56,677 nucleotides of DNA, taken from NCBI RefSeq assembly GCF_001574435.1, contig NZ_LOCN01000019.1:235019-291695 (forward strand), in the 5' to 3' direction. The position numbers and the translations under genes are program-made. Positions 35,345 through 43,920 of the stretch are shown here, piece by piece. The first letter of the stretch is position 1. Each line of letters opens with the position of its first letter. The notes under the pieces are model-generated. The model was not told the origin of the DNA and ran no database searches. It saw only the letters and a list, made by a program, of their open reading frames with translations. Source of the DNA: Moritella sp. JT01 (GTDB taxonomy: Bacteria > Pseudomonadota > Gammaproteobacteria > Enterobacterales > Moritellaceae).

Positions 35345-36949
35345 TTATATAAACGTACTCATTACCGCGGCAATTAGACCGTAGATAATCATTGGAATAA
35401 CGGTGCGTTTAATGATGTAACCTTCTTTGTTCGAAATACCCAAGATAGTCGATACTGCAATGATGTTGTTAATACAGACCATGTTACCCATCGCGCCACC
35501 CACAGATTGCAGTGCCAAGATAGTTGTTTCAGGTAAGCCAACTGTGGTTGCGATTGTTTGCTGAATACCACCAAATGTCAGGTTAGATACTGTTGCCGAG
35601 CCCGAGAAAAATGCACCTAGTGCGCCCAGATAAGCAGATGCAAACTGCCAGTTAGTCCCCATAAAATCAGAGAGTGCCATGCCAATGATTAGAATAGGTG
35701 AGTTCTCACCGCCCGCCATCATTAGTTTTACCATGATCAGCGCACCAATCAAGGTAATGAATGGCATTTTGATACGGCTACCTGTTTCGCAAAATACTTG
35801 CTTAACCATGCTGCCTTTAAGTTTAAACAGTGGGATAGAAATTAATACCACTAATAAGAAAGGAACAAGAGCCGGAACATAAAGTGCTTTGTAAGCCCAA
35901 GTCACGTTAGTCCCTAAGATGTTACTTAGCTTGAAGATTAACGCTTGGCTGATACTAAAGTCACCTAAGTTCCCCAACGACGCTGACACTGCTTCAGTCG
36001 CATCCGTTAGCATTGATTTAATACCAAGCTGCTTAATACGCGTCACAATTAAGATAACAATTAATAGCAGTGTGGGTGTCATGGCTTTGAAGATCTCGCC
36101 ACGGCTCACAGTCTGCTTCGATGTGTTGTCGTCTGGACTTGCGGCTACTTTACCCAAACCGACGTTTAACTTAGCTAGGCCAATCGAGATAGTCAGGCCA
36201 ATTGCGCCACCTACTAATGCTGGGAATTCATAGTTCCATTGTGCGAATAAGAAATACGGGATAGTACACGACAGGGTACTTAATAGAATGAAGACGTAGT
36301 TACGACGGATCTCAGTCCAAGACGTGACAAAGCGTAATGCCAATACTGGGATAACAAATGCCGCAACAAAGTGGATCATTGCCGTTTGTTGACCAATTTC
36401 TAATAACTGGTTATCGGTTAAGCCTAAGCCTGAGAAACCAAACCATGTTGGCGTACCAACCGCACCAAATGATACAGGTACCGAGTTCATCACTAGCGCT
36501 AACATCGCTACTTGTAATGGTGGGAAACCCAAACCAACTAAGATCGGCGCTGCAATGGCCGCTGGCGTACCAAATCCGGATGCACCTTCAATCATAAAGG
36601 CAAACGCCCAACCAATGATCATTAACTGAGCAACTTTATTACGGCTGATGCCTTCTAACCAGCGACTGATGGTATTTTCAGCCCCTGACAGACACATCAT
36701 GCGGTTCATTAAAATTGCCCCGGCAATAATCGATATAGGGGTAATGGCTGACAAGCTACCAGCGATTATATTTGCCCAGATCAGAGTCAGGTCTGTTTGG
36801 AAATAAAAGATTTGCAGTGCTGCCACAAACAACGCTGTTAACGGCAGTGCAATGTACGAGGGTACACCATTCTTTTTGGTCATCATCCATATTAGGGCGA
36901 TAATTGGCATCATTGCCAAGATTAGGGATGTCATTGCTACCCACTCCAT
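35345..36949 (-). CDS. lldP: L-lactate permease (LctP/LldP family)
   Basis: This 534-aa membrane protein has 12 or more helices. Family blocks are FMIEGASGFGTPAAIAAPILVG and VMNSVPVSFGAVGTPTWFG (in two parts), and near the end GSATVSNLTFGGIQQ and QSVGGAMGNMVCINNIIA. It brings lactate in with protons. The ATG at 36949 opens the frame, but the ATG at 36934 has GGAG 9 bases before it and may be the true start. It is divergent from lldEFG across about 790 bp and lies next to the D-lactate dehydrogenase group. Confidence 0.93.
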   Translation of the reverse strand: MEWVAMTSLILAMMPIIALIWMMTKKNGVPSYIALPLTALFVAALQIFYFQTDLTLIWANIIAGSLSAITPISIIAGAILMNRMMCLSGAENTISRWLEGISRNKVAQLMIIGWAFAFMIEGASGFGTPAAIAAPILVGLGFPPLQVAMLALVMNSVPVSFGAVGTPTWFGFSGLGLTDNQLLEIGQQTAMIHFVAAFVIPVLALRFVTSWTEIRRNYVFILLSTLSCTIPYFLFAQWNYEFPALVGGAIGLTISIGLAKLNVGLGKVAASPDDNTSKQTVSRGEIFKAMTPTLLLIVILIVTRIKQLGIKSMLTDATEAVSASLGNLGDFSISQALIFKLSNILGTNVTWAYKALYVPALVPFLLVVLISIPLFKLKGSMVKQVFCETGSRIKMPFITLIGALIMVKLMMAGGENSPILIIGMALSDFMGTNWQFASAYLGALGAFFSGSATVSNLTFGGIQQTIATTVGLPETTILALQSVGGAMGNMVCINNIIAVSTILGISNKEGYIIKRTVIPMIIYGLIAAVMSTFI

Positions 36950-37743
36950 TTGTGCTCAGGCTATACGTCTATCTGGCTTACTTATTATGATAGTTATGCA
37001 TGAGTCTATTTATTATATTGTTTGAATGTATTGTTGATAAAGTACAAGTAAGTAAATTCCTGTGCTTTCCTAAATACCCGTATCGTGTGGGGAATGGATT
37101 GTAAGAGCTTAAGCCTTAAATTCCACCCCTCTTTTTAGGTATGCAATAAGGACTATGGGTAACAAATGTGACATAAATAACAATGTGTAAAATAACGTAA
37201 AGTATTAATTACTTCAAAATCAACTGCTTGATGATAAATGGGCGAGTCGCTATAAATGATTGTAGCGGTATTAGAAACAGTGATTGTCATAATTCACGGT
37301 AATAAAAAGGCGTGTCACTATCGATAAAGTAACCGATTTACGCGTTTTTTATGATGTGATAATTTATTATGATGAAATTTAACTACAAAAAGTAGGGTTT
37401 ATAGATTTGAATTTATAGTTTCGTTATTTTATTACACGTCAGAATCCTTATTACCTCTGGCGTGGTAGCCAGTTGCTGCTGACTAATTACACTACATTGC
37501 CAAATGACTCATTACCGTTAATGTCGAACATCATTGTTTCCATATTTGATCTAATTATGCCAGTCCTAATTCCTAGATTAAAATATAACTGGTTGTTTTA
37601 AAATAATTTGTTTGCTTTTACAAAAAGTTAAGATCACACAAACACCGACATTAAGATATTTACAGGCTGTAATCATGTTCGTTTTTTGCTGTGCTTGCTT
37701 ATATCATGCTCCAAAAAATAAGCTCGGTGAGCAAGGTGAGATG
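36950..37743. other. long intergenic region between lldP and lldE
   Basis: This stretch of about 790 bp has no credible gene. It must hold the divergent promoters of lldP and lldEFG. One imperfect hairpin, GGGGAAT with ATTCC-a-CCCC, lies at about 37087-37130 and is followed by CTTTTT on the plus strand, so it could be a terminator or attenuator. A short hydrophobic frame runs into lldE from 37612 but has no homology. No operator could be assigned with confidence. Confidence 0.5.
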
Positions 37744-38472
37744 ATGAAAGTTAATTTTTTTGTAACCTGTCTATGTGATGTCGTTAAGTCAAACGTCGCT
37801 AAAAAAACAGTGCTATTACTGGAACAGTTAGGCTGCGAAGTATTGTTTCCTAAAGATCAAGGCTGCTGCGGTCAACCGTCATTAAATAGCGGGTATATCG
37901 AATCAAGCAAGCCAGCGATGAAATCATTAATTCGTGCCTTTGAAGGTAACGAGTATCCAATCGTAACGCCTGCGGGTTCATGTGCGGCAGCGGTAAAGAA
38001 ATACCCTGAGTATTTAGCGGATGATCCTGAATGGGCGGCGCGTGCACAAGCGGTATCGGATCGTTTGTTCGAACTGACGCAGTTCATTGTGAATGAGCTT
38101 AAAGTCGAAAATGTTGGCGCGAAACTTCCTGGTCGCGGTGTTTATCATCCGTCTTGCAGTCTTATTCGTAAATTAGGAGTGCGTGAGGAGCCGCTTAAAT
38201 TACTGGGTAATGTCGAAGGGCTAGAGCTTGTTGCTATTAAAAACCAAGAAACCTGTTGTGGTTTTGGCGGTACCTTCTCAATCAAAATGTCAGAGATCTC
38301 TGGTGAAATGGTGAAAGAGAAAGCAACCCATATTACTGCCGTAACACCCGATTACTTAATTGGTGCTGACGTGAGTTGCCTAATGAACATTGCCGGGCGT
38401 TTATCGCGCGAAGGAAAAACCGTGCAAGTCTTGCATATTGTTGATGTGCTAATGAGCCAGGTAGGAGAATAA
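37744..38472 (+). CDS. lldE: L-lactate dehydrogenase complex protein LldE
   Basis: LldE is a CCG-domain Fe-S subunit of the LldEFG L-lactate oxidising complex. The 242-aa protein has both CCG motifs, QGCCGQPSLNSGY and ETCCGFGGTFSIK, with YHPSCSLIRKLGV between them. The start is the ATG at 37744 (or 37741), as MKVNFFVTC aligns with E. coli YkgE; AAGGTGAG lies just upstream. The frame is open from 37612 but without homology. lldF follows after one base, so the three genes form an operon. Confidence 0.95.
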   Translation: MKVNFFVTCLCDVVKSNVAKKTVLLLEQLGCEVLFPKDQGCCGQPSLNSGYIESSKPAMKSLIRAFEGNEYPIVTPAGSCAAAVKKYPEYLADDPEWAARAQAVSDRLFELTQFIVNELKVENVGAKLPGRGVYHPSCSLIRKLGVREEPLKLLGNVEGLELVAIKNQETCCGFGGTFSIKMSEISGEMVKEKATHITAVTPDYLIGADVSCLMNIAGRLSREGKTVQVLHIVDVLMSQVGE

Positions 38473-38473
38473 C

Positions 38474-39934
38474 ATGTCGATGAAAACCAGTGATGTGATC
38501 TTTAAACAGCGTATTAAAGAACAAATGCAAGATGGCTTCATGCGTAAATCGGTGGCTAATGCCCAAGAACGTATGTTGACCAATCGCCAATTAGCGGCAG
38601 ACAAACTCGGTAACTGGGATGAGTGGCGTGAAAACGGCATGGAAATCCGTAACCATGTATTAGACAACCTTGATTATTACTTACATCAGTTAAGTGAAAA
38701 CGTGCAAAAGACCGGTGGTCATGTATTTTTTGCCGAAACCTCGCAGCAAGCAACTGACTACATTGAAAATATCATCAAAGAAAAAAACGCGAAAAAAATC
38801 GTTAAATCTAAATCGATGGTGACAGAAGAGATCGGCTTGAACGCTGTGATCCAGCGTAACAACTGCGAAGTGATTGAAACCGATCTCGGTGAGTATATTT
38901 TACAAGTGGATGACTGTGATCCACCGTCGCACATTGTAGTACCTGCGTTACATAAAAATCGAGAGCAGATCCGCGGCGTATTTGAAGATAAGATTGGTTA
39001 TACAGGCAGTTCTGATCCAGAAGAAATGACGCGTTTTGTGCGTGAGCATATTCGTCATGATTTTCTTGAAGCCGATATTGGTATTACTGGTTGTAACTTT
39101 GCGGTTGCAGAATCGGGCTCAATCAGTTTAGTGACTAACGAAGGTAATGCACGTCTGGCGACCTCGTTACCGAAAGTACATATCGCAGTGATGGGCATGG
39201 AGCGTATTGTCCCGACCTTTGAAGAACTCGACATCATGGTGAGCTTGTTATGCCGTAGTGCGGTTGGTCTGCCATTAACAGGTTATGTGACGGCGATTAC
39301 TGGCCCAAGAGAATCGAATGATATGGATGGTGCTGAAGAGTTCCATTTAGTGATCTTAGATAATGGGCGTTCAGATATTTTAGCGTCAGAGTTTAAAGAC
39401 ATCTTACGTTGTATCCGTTGCGCAGCGTGTGTTAATACATGCCCTGCTTATCGTCATATTGGTGGTCAGTCTTACGGTTCTATCTATTCGGGTCCAATCG
39501 GTGCGGTACTGTCACCATTACTGGGTGGGTATGAAGATTTCCAAGACTTACCGTATGCGTGTTCGTTGTGCCAGTCTTGTAATGATGTGTGTCCGGTGAA
39601 GATCCCACTGTCCGATCTGCTATTAAAACACCGTGAAAAAATGGTGGTTAAAAAAATCACGCCATTGGGTGAACGTATGGCGGTATCAGCATTTAACTAC
39701 CTTAATGCGAGTCCTAAATTATGGAATATGAGCATGAAGATCGGTGGTAAAGTGGCACCTAAATTGATTAAAAATGGCAAGTTGCCAATTAATGTCGGCG
39801 CGATAGCTGACTGGACAGAAGCCCGTGATTTACCACAACCCGATGGTGAATCATTCCGCAGTTGGTTTGCGAACCGTGATACCGCTGCTGTCACTGGTAT
39901 AGTTAAAGCTAAAGCTAATAAGAGTGAGAAATAA
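38474..39934 (+). CDS. lldF: L-lactate dehydrogenase complex protein LldF
   Basis: LldF is the 4Fe-4S subunit of the complex. The 486-aa protein has an LUD domain (residues ~60-300; for example GITGCNFAVAESGSISLVTN) followed by two ferredoxin-like clusters, CIRCAACVNTCP near 317 and CSLCQSCNDVCP near 366. It resembles E. coli YkgF. AGGAG is in the end of lldE, and lldG starts 2 bases after its stop. Confidence 0.96.
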   Translation: MSMKTSDVIFKQRIKEQMQDGFMRKSVANAQERMLTNRQLAADKLGNWDEWRENGMEIRNHVLDNLDYYLHQLSENVQKTGGHVFFAETSQQATDYIENIIKEKNAKKIVKSKSMVTEEIGLNAVIQRNNCEVIETDLGEYILQVDDCDPPSHIVVPALHKNREQIRGVFEDKIGYTGSSDPEEMTRFVREHIRHDFLEADIGITGCNFAVAESGSISLVTNEGNARLATSLPKVHIAVMGMERIVPTFEELDIMVSLLCRSAVGLPLTGYVTAITGPRESNDMDGAEEFHLVILDNGRSDILASEFKDILRCIRCAACVNTCPAYRHIGGQSYGSIYSGPIGAVLSPLLGGYEDFQDLPYACSLCQSCNDVCPVKIPLSDLLLKHREKMVVKKITPLGERMAVSAFNYLNASPKLWNMSMKIGGKVAPKLIKNGKLPINVGAIADWTEARDLPQPDGESFRSWFANRDTAAVTGIVKAKANKSEK

Positions 39935-39936
39935 TC

Positions 39937-40650
39937 ATGCAAGGTAAGATACATAACCGCGATACTTTTCTAGGCTCACTGGCTAAAAAACTGGGTCGTG
40001 AACTGAATACTCAAGGTGTAGAACGTCCACCATTGCCACATCGTCCTCATCATGATGTGATGGCGGATTTTAGCCAGCAACAACTTGCAGATGTGTTTTT
40101 AGAATACACGAATAACAACTTAGGGTCGTTAGGGGTAAGCTGTAACAAAGATGAATTACATGAAACGCTCACTCGTATCTGTACTGGTTTTAATGCCGGT
40201 AAAATTGTAGTGTCGGGTGATTGTCGTTTAACCGAGTTACAAGTGACTAAGCATCTTAAGCTGCAATTTGATGATGTTTATACTTGGGATACAGACCAAG
40301 CGCATGACACTAATATCAAGCAAGCGGAGCAGGCGAAAGTGGGTATCGTATTCGCTGAGCAAGCCTTGGCAGAGTCGGGGACGATGGTATTATACAGTGC
40401 ATCGACACATGGCCGTTCAGTGAGTTTATTACCGGAAACATCGGTGTTCTTGATCCCGCAAAGCCAAATTATGCCACGCATGACTCAAGCGACTAAGCGT
40501 TTACATGATAAGGCGCAGGCTGGGGAGCGTTTACCGTCTTGTGTTAACTTCATTTCTGGTCCAAGTTCGACCGCCGATATTGAGTTGATTAAAGTTATTG
40601 GTGTGCATGGTCCTATCCATGCCGCGTATGTCGTGATTGCAGATATGTAA
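39937..40650 (+). CDS. lldG: L-lactate dehydrogenase complex protein LldG
   Basis: LldG is the third subunit of the complex, an LUD (DUF162) protein of 237 aa. The block FAEQALAESGTMVLYSAS, followed by RSVSLLPETSVFLIP, and the end FISGPSSTADIELIKVIGVH are characteristic. It resembles E. coli YkgG. It is the last gene of lldEFG and is followed by a terminator hairpin that runs into a 19-bp tandem repeat. Confidence 0.95.
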   Translation: MQGKIHNRDTFLGSLAKKLGRELNTQGVERPPLPHRPHHDVMADFSQQQLADVFLEYTNNNLGSLGVSCNKDELHETLTRICTGFNAGKIVVSGDCRLTELQVTKHLKLQFDDVYTWDTDQAHDTNIKQAEQAKVGIVFAEQALAESGTMVLYSASTHGRSVSLLPETSVFLIPQSQIMPRMTQATKRLHDKAQAGERLPSCVNFISGPSSTADIELIKVIGVHGPIHAAYVVIADM

Positions 40651-40666
40651 TCTAAGTGAAGTCAAT

Positions 40667-40688
40667 GAGGTTGGATCTATTCAACCTC
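40667..40688 (+). terminator. hairpin terminator of lldEFG
   Basis: GAGGTTG and CAACCTC form a 7-bp stem with an 8-base loop and T-rich sequence after it. Its right arm is part of the first unit of the following tandem repeat. Confidence 0.55.
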
Positions 40689-40774
40689 GTTGTATTTATT
40701 CACTCTCGTTACATTTATCCACTATCGTTGCATCTATAGAACCTCGTTACATTTATCCACTATCGTTTAATTAT
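40681..40774 (+). repeat. 19-bp tandem repeat, about five units, before the second lysR
   Basis: Five consecutive units start at 40681, 40700, 40719, 40738 and 40757: TCAACCTCGTTGTATTTAT, TCACTCTCGTTACATTTAT, CCACTATCGTTGCATCTAT, AGAACCTCGTTACATTTAT, and CCACTATCGTTTAATTAT (18 bases). The shared core is TCGTT-x-CATTTAT. There are no unique spacers, so it is not a CRISPR. It ends 56 bases before the lysR ATG. It could be an array of regulator-binding iterons or simple slippage repeats. Confidence 0.85.
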
Positions 40775-40830
40775 ACGATTTAAGTGTATAATTACAGATT
40801 ATCGCCCCCAAAAAATTAGCTGAGAATGGC

Positions 40831-41733
40831 ATGCCGCAAATTGATGATTTAGTGTTATTTACCCAAGTAATAGAACAAGGTTCGTTTAGCAAAGTTGCCG
40901 AAGCGAACAAGGTCACTAAGTCTGTGGTGAGTAAACGTATCAGTAGATTAGAAGAAGATCTTGGCGTACAGCTAATCTTCCGTACTACGCGTAAACTGAC
41001 ATTAACCGAAGCGGGGGAGATGTTATTCTACCGCGCTAAAGGCATTGCCCAAACCGCGAAGAATGCTTTTGATACCGTAACCAGTTACAGCGAAACCTTA
41101 GCGGGTCATATCAAAATGTCAGTACCCACTATCTCGGGTGAGTTATTATTAGCGAGAGCCGTGGCGGAATTTTGTGAAAAACACCCTGGACTCACGGTAG
41201 ATATGTCGATGAACAATGACTTTGTCGATCTGGTCGCAGATGGCTATGATTTGGTGATCCGTACCGGCCATTTAGAAGACTCAACTCTGATCGCGCGTCA
41301 TATCTTTAATTCGCGTTGGATGATCTGCGCCAGCCCTGAATATTTAGTGCAACAAGGTGAGCCCCAATTCCCCGAACAGTTGGCACCATACAATTGCTTA
41401 GGCTATACTTGCCAAACTAGCGGTGCATTTAATTGGTTATTTACTCGTGATGACGCCACGTATAAAGTTAAAGTATCGGGTAATTTTAGTTCTAACAATG
41501 CAGTTGCGCTTAAGCAAGCGGCATTGGCAGGGAAGGGCTTGGCTTATCTACCAAAATGTTTGGTCTATAACGAACTTGCTAGTGGTAAGCTGGTGGAAGT
41601 TTTGTCACAGCAAACAGCGAAGGTCATTGGTATTTATGCAGTGTATCCTTATACCCGTAAACCGGCGAAAAAAGTGCAGCTGCTCATTGAGCATATTCGT
41701 ACTTGTTATCTGGAAATGAAAGAAAATTTTTAA
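40831..41733 (+). CDS. LysR-type regulator (second of two paralogues)
   Basis: This 300-aa protein has a winged helix at ~1-60 (GSFSKVAEANKVTKSVVSKR) and a LysR effector-binding domain. It is closely similar to the regulator at 30836-31741 throughout. It follows lldEFG and most likely senses lactate or a related acid. A 19-bp tandem repeat lies directly upstream. Confidence 0.92.
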   Translation: MPQIDDLVLFTQVIEQGSFSKVAEANKVTKSVVSKRISRLEEDLGVQLIFRTTRKLTLTEAGEMLFYRAKGIAQTAKNAFDTVTSYSETLAGHIKMSVPTISGELLLARAVAEFCEKHPGLTVDMSMNNDFVDLVADGYDLVIRTGHLEDSTLIARHIFNSRWMICASPEYLVQQGEPQFPEQLAPYNCLGYTCQTSGAFNWLFTRDDATYKVKVSGNFSSNNAVALKQAALAGKGLAYLPKCLVYNELASGKLVEVLSQQTAKVIGIYAVYPYTRKPAKKVQLLIEHIRTCYLEMKENF

Positions 41734-41765
41734 AGTGTTGGTATCGACCCATAATTCACAACTGG

Positions 41766-41784
41766 CGATCTACATTATAGATCG
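41766..41784. terminator. hairpin between the second lysR and the PEP-CTERM gene
   Basis: CGATCTA-CATTA-TAGATCG is a perfect 7-bp hairpin between convergent genes. There is no T run, so its terminator role is weakly supported. Confidence 0.4.
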
Positions 41785-41815
41785 ATGACCTAATCAAAAT
41801 GGAATAATCGCTATG

Positions 41816-42709
41816 CTAATTGTCCATATTGTTTTTTCTTTGTCTTCTTAGCATGCCTATACTTAGAACACCCAATCCTAAGAATGCGACCGTCGTTGGT
41901 GTTGGTACATTGATGATTTCCTCTACTTTAATATCAACAAAAGCCTTGGTAAATGAAGTCGCGGTAAGGCCACCTGCTCTAAGTTGATTCAAATCCCATG
42001 CTGCCCCACCAGTATCAAGTGCCAAATTAACGTAGTGAGCGATTGAAGAACCCGAACCAGTCGTTGCAGTCGCTCCAGTACAAGTACTAAAGCCACCGCT
42101 ACCATCCGCTTCATAACCTAGGGAGCTAGTCATACCAAGTGCAGTGTTACCGTTACCACATTCGAAACTGACATTAATAATAGCGTTAAGTAATGCCGCT
42201 GCGCTTGATAGACTCGTTGCTGCATTTATTACACCGAATGCCCCGTCACTGTCTTCGTCGGTGACTAATATTATGTTCTTGACAGCACCGCCTGTGTACG
42301 CATAACTAGTGAGCGCATAGTCGATTGCTTGGAGACCATTTTCATGACCACCTGTGAGTACTAACCCGCCCGTAGCTGTATCGAATTGAGCTGCAGAGCC
42401 TAATTGACCCCCACCGACGGTATGTTGATGACCAGCTACAGCGTGACCTCCGTTACCCGATGCACCATAACCTGTTAAGCCATAGGTAGCGTTGAACGAA
42501 TCACCAGCAGCAACAGCGAGTAACGCTGCATCTAAACTTGTAATCATCATTCCTAACCAGCCGTGTTCGGTACTCATTGAACCGGATTCATCTACAACTG
42601 CGACAACGTTAGTATTAATTGGTGTTGCCTTTACTGGTGCTATCATCACTGCCATTGTAGATAATACCACTGTTGATAATATGCTTTTAAATACTTTATT
42701 GTGTTTCAT
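41816..42709 (-). CDS. PEP-CTERM protein with a von Willebrand factor A domain
   Basis: The 297-aa protein has a signal peptide (FKSILSTVVLSTMAVMIAPVKA), then a VWA domain with the MIDAS motif DESGSMS at ~40-46 and LVTDEDSDG near 150. It ends in a PEP-CTERM sorting tag: VPTPTTVAFLGLGVLSIG, then MLRRQRKNN, a short motif, one helix and a basic tail. Such tags are cut by an exosortase (EpsH) in species that make exopolysaccharide, and no exosortase gene is in the window. The Gly/Ala/Thr-rich middle suits a surface protein. The 340 bp upstream (42710-43048) hold its promoter; nothing else was recognised there. Confidence 0.88.
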   Translation of the reverse strand: MKHNKVFKSILSTVVLSTMAVMIAPVKATPINTNVVAVVDESGSMSTEHGWLGMMITSLDAALLAVAAGDSFNATYGLTGYGASGNGGHAVAGHQHTVGGGQLGSAAQFDTATGGLVLTGGHENGLQAIDYALTSYAYTGGAVKNIILVTDEDSDGAFGVINAATSLSSAAALLNAIINVSFECGNGNTALGMTSSLGYEADGSGGFSTCTGATATTGSGSSIAHYVNLALDTGGAAWDLNQLRAGGLTATSFTKAFVDIKVEEIINVPTPTTVAFLGLGVLSIGMLRRQRKNNMDN

Positions 42710-43048
42710 GACGCTTGTCCTTTCATATCATTTTCATAAAGTTGAAAAGTGAATTGAAGACTACTTGTACTTAGCATTTAGGAGCGAGCATACCCTATGC
42801 CACATTGGTTTTTATCTTTTAAATCAGTCAGATAAATTTTAGCTGTAAATCGTTTTTTAATATTTTGTAAAATTTTTCGACAGTCTTTTCGGGCGTTTAA
42901 TACTGTAGGTGGTAAGAGAAGATATCCAGAGTTAATATTTGTGCTTGATTTAATTTGTATTATTAACTGATTTATAGGTTAAATAGTAGGTGTAAATTTT
43001 ATCAGATACATTACAATCCAGTTCCTTATTTTGTAATGCGAACTATCC

Positions 43049-43693
43049 ATGATTGATTTATCTATTCTACCAGTCTATTTGACTGCTGTTGTAGCCCTAT
43101 TACTGATCCCAGGTCCTGACATGTTATTAATTGCCAGTTCAAGCTTAAGTTATGGTCGCAAAGTAGGGGTATTTGCCAGTTTGGGTAATGCAACATCAGG
43201 TATTATCTTAACTTTATTGGCCGCGATGGGTGTGTCTGCGATGATCGCGATGAGCCCGATGGCGCTTAAAGCCTTGCATTTATTGGGTGGTTTATATTTA
43301 TTAAAAATGGGTTGGGATTGTTTACGCACTAGCTCGGTTGTTGCTCCTGAAGTGAATCAAACCAGCAAAATGGCACGCTCACTGTACCGTAAAGCGGTAT
43401 TCAGCAACTTGTTAAACCCTAAAGCCTTATTATTCTTTGTGTTGTTCTTACCACAGTTTGTATCATCAAATATCGAGACGTCTTCTGGCGAACAAATGCT
43501 CGCGCTAGGTTTATTGCTTAACGTATTAGGTTTATTGTTTAACTTAATGTTAGTGGTGACGGTGGGTACCTTAGGTAAATCATTATTAACCAACGAGCGC
43601 TTCCACATCTACCAACATAAGATCATGGGTTCGGTATTCGTATTACTTGGCGCTTGGTTGTTGCTCTCGCAAGTACCAGCGGCCATTGGCTAG
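43049..43693 (+). CDS. LysE/RhtB-family amino-acid exporter
   Basis: This 214-aa membrane protein has six helices. The family block PGPDMLLIASSSLSYGRKVG follows the first helix, and NLLNPKALLFFVLFLPQFV is the second signature. Members export amino acids such as threonine, homoserine, lysine or leucine; the substrate here is not told by sequence. It is a single gene, with a hairpin (43747-43766) downstream. Confidence 0.92.
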   Translation: MIDLSILPVYLTAVVALLLIPGPDMLLIASSSLSYGRKVGVFASLGNATSGIILTLLAAMGVSAMIAMSPMALKALHLLGGLYLLKMGWDCLRTSSVVAPEVNQTSKMARSLYRKAVFSNLLNPKALLFFVLFLPQFVSSNIETSSGEQMLALGLLLNVLGLLFNLMLVVTVGTLGKSLLTNERFHIYQHKIMGSVFVLLGAWLLLSQVPAAIG

Positions 43694-43746
43694 TACTAGT
43701 ATATAAATAGTCATTAGATAAAATAAACAGCTAAAACAGCGTAAGC

Positions 43747-43766
43747 AGACTGCACGGATGCAGTCT
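43747..43766. terminator. perfect hairpin downstream of the LysE-type gene
   Basis: AGACTGCA-CGGA-TGCAGTCT is a perfect 8-bp stem with a tetraloop. No T run follows, so it may be a terminator or an RNA-stabilising hairpin. Confidence 0.4.
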
Positions 43767-43830
43767 AGTGAGTCAAATAAACCTTAAAGTAATATTTCCT
43801 CTTATTCATTTATATTTACCAATTAGACTA

Positions 43831-43860
43831 CGTGATTTACGTCACATTAGGTGCTATACT
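43831..43860 (+). promoter_or_regulatory. ybiT promoter with a CRP-like palindrome
   Basis: CGTGA-tttacg-TCACA (43831-43846) matches the CRP half-sites at 9 of 10 positions. It overlaps where the -35 box would be for the extended -10 sequence TGCTATACT (43852-43860). That position would suit repression or an unusual activation. The -10 is seen; CRP binding is inferred. Confidence 0.5.
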
Positions 43861-43920
43861 CCGCCAACTTAAAATTCAGTAATTTATATTTAGTCCACTT
43901 TTTGGACAGGAGCGTTCCCT

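Noticed and set aside
37612-37743. 44-codon N-terminal extension of LldE
   Set aside because: It has no homology, and the start at 37744 has a good ribosome site and aligns with the family.
40681-40774. Short CRISPR array
   Set aside because: The 19-bp units are directly adjacent with no unique spacers and there are no cas genes.
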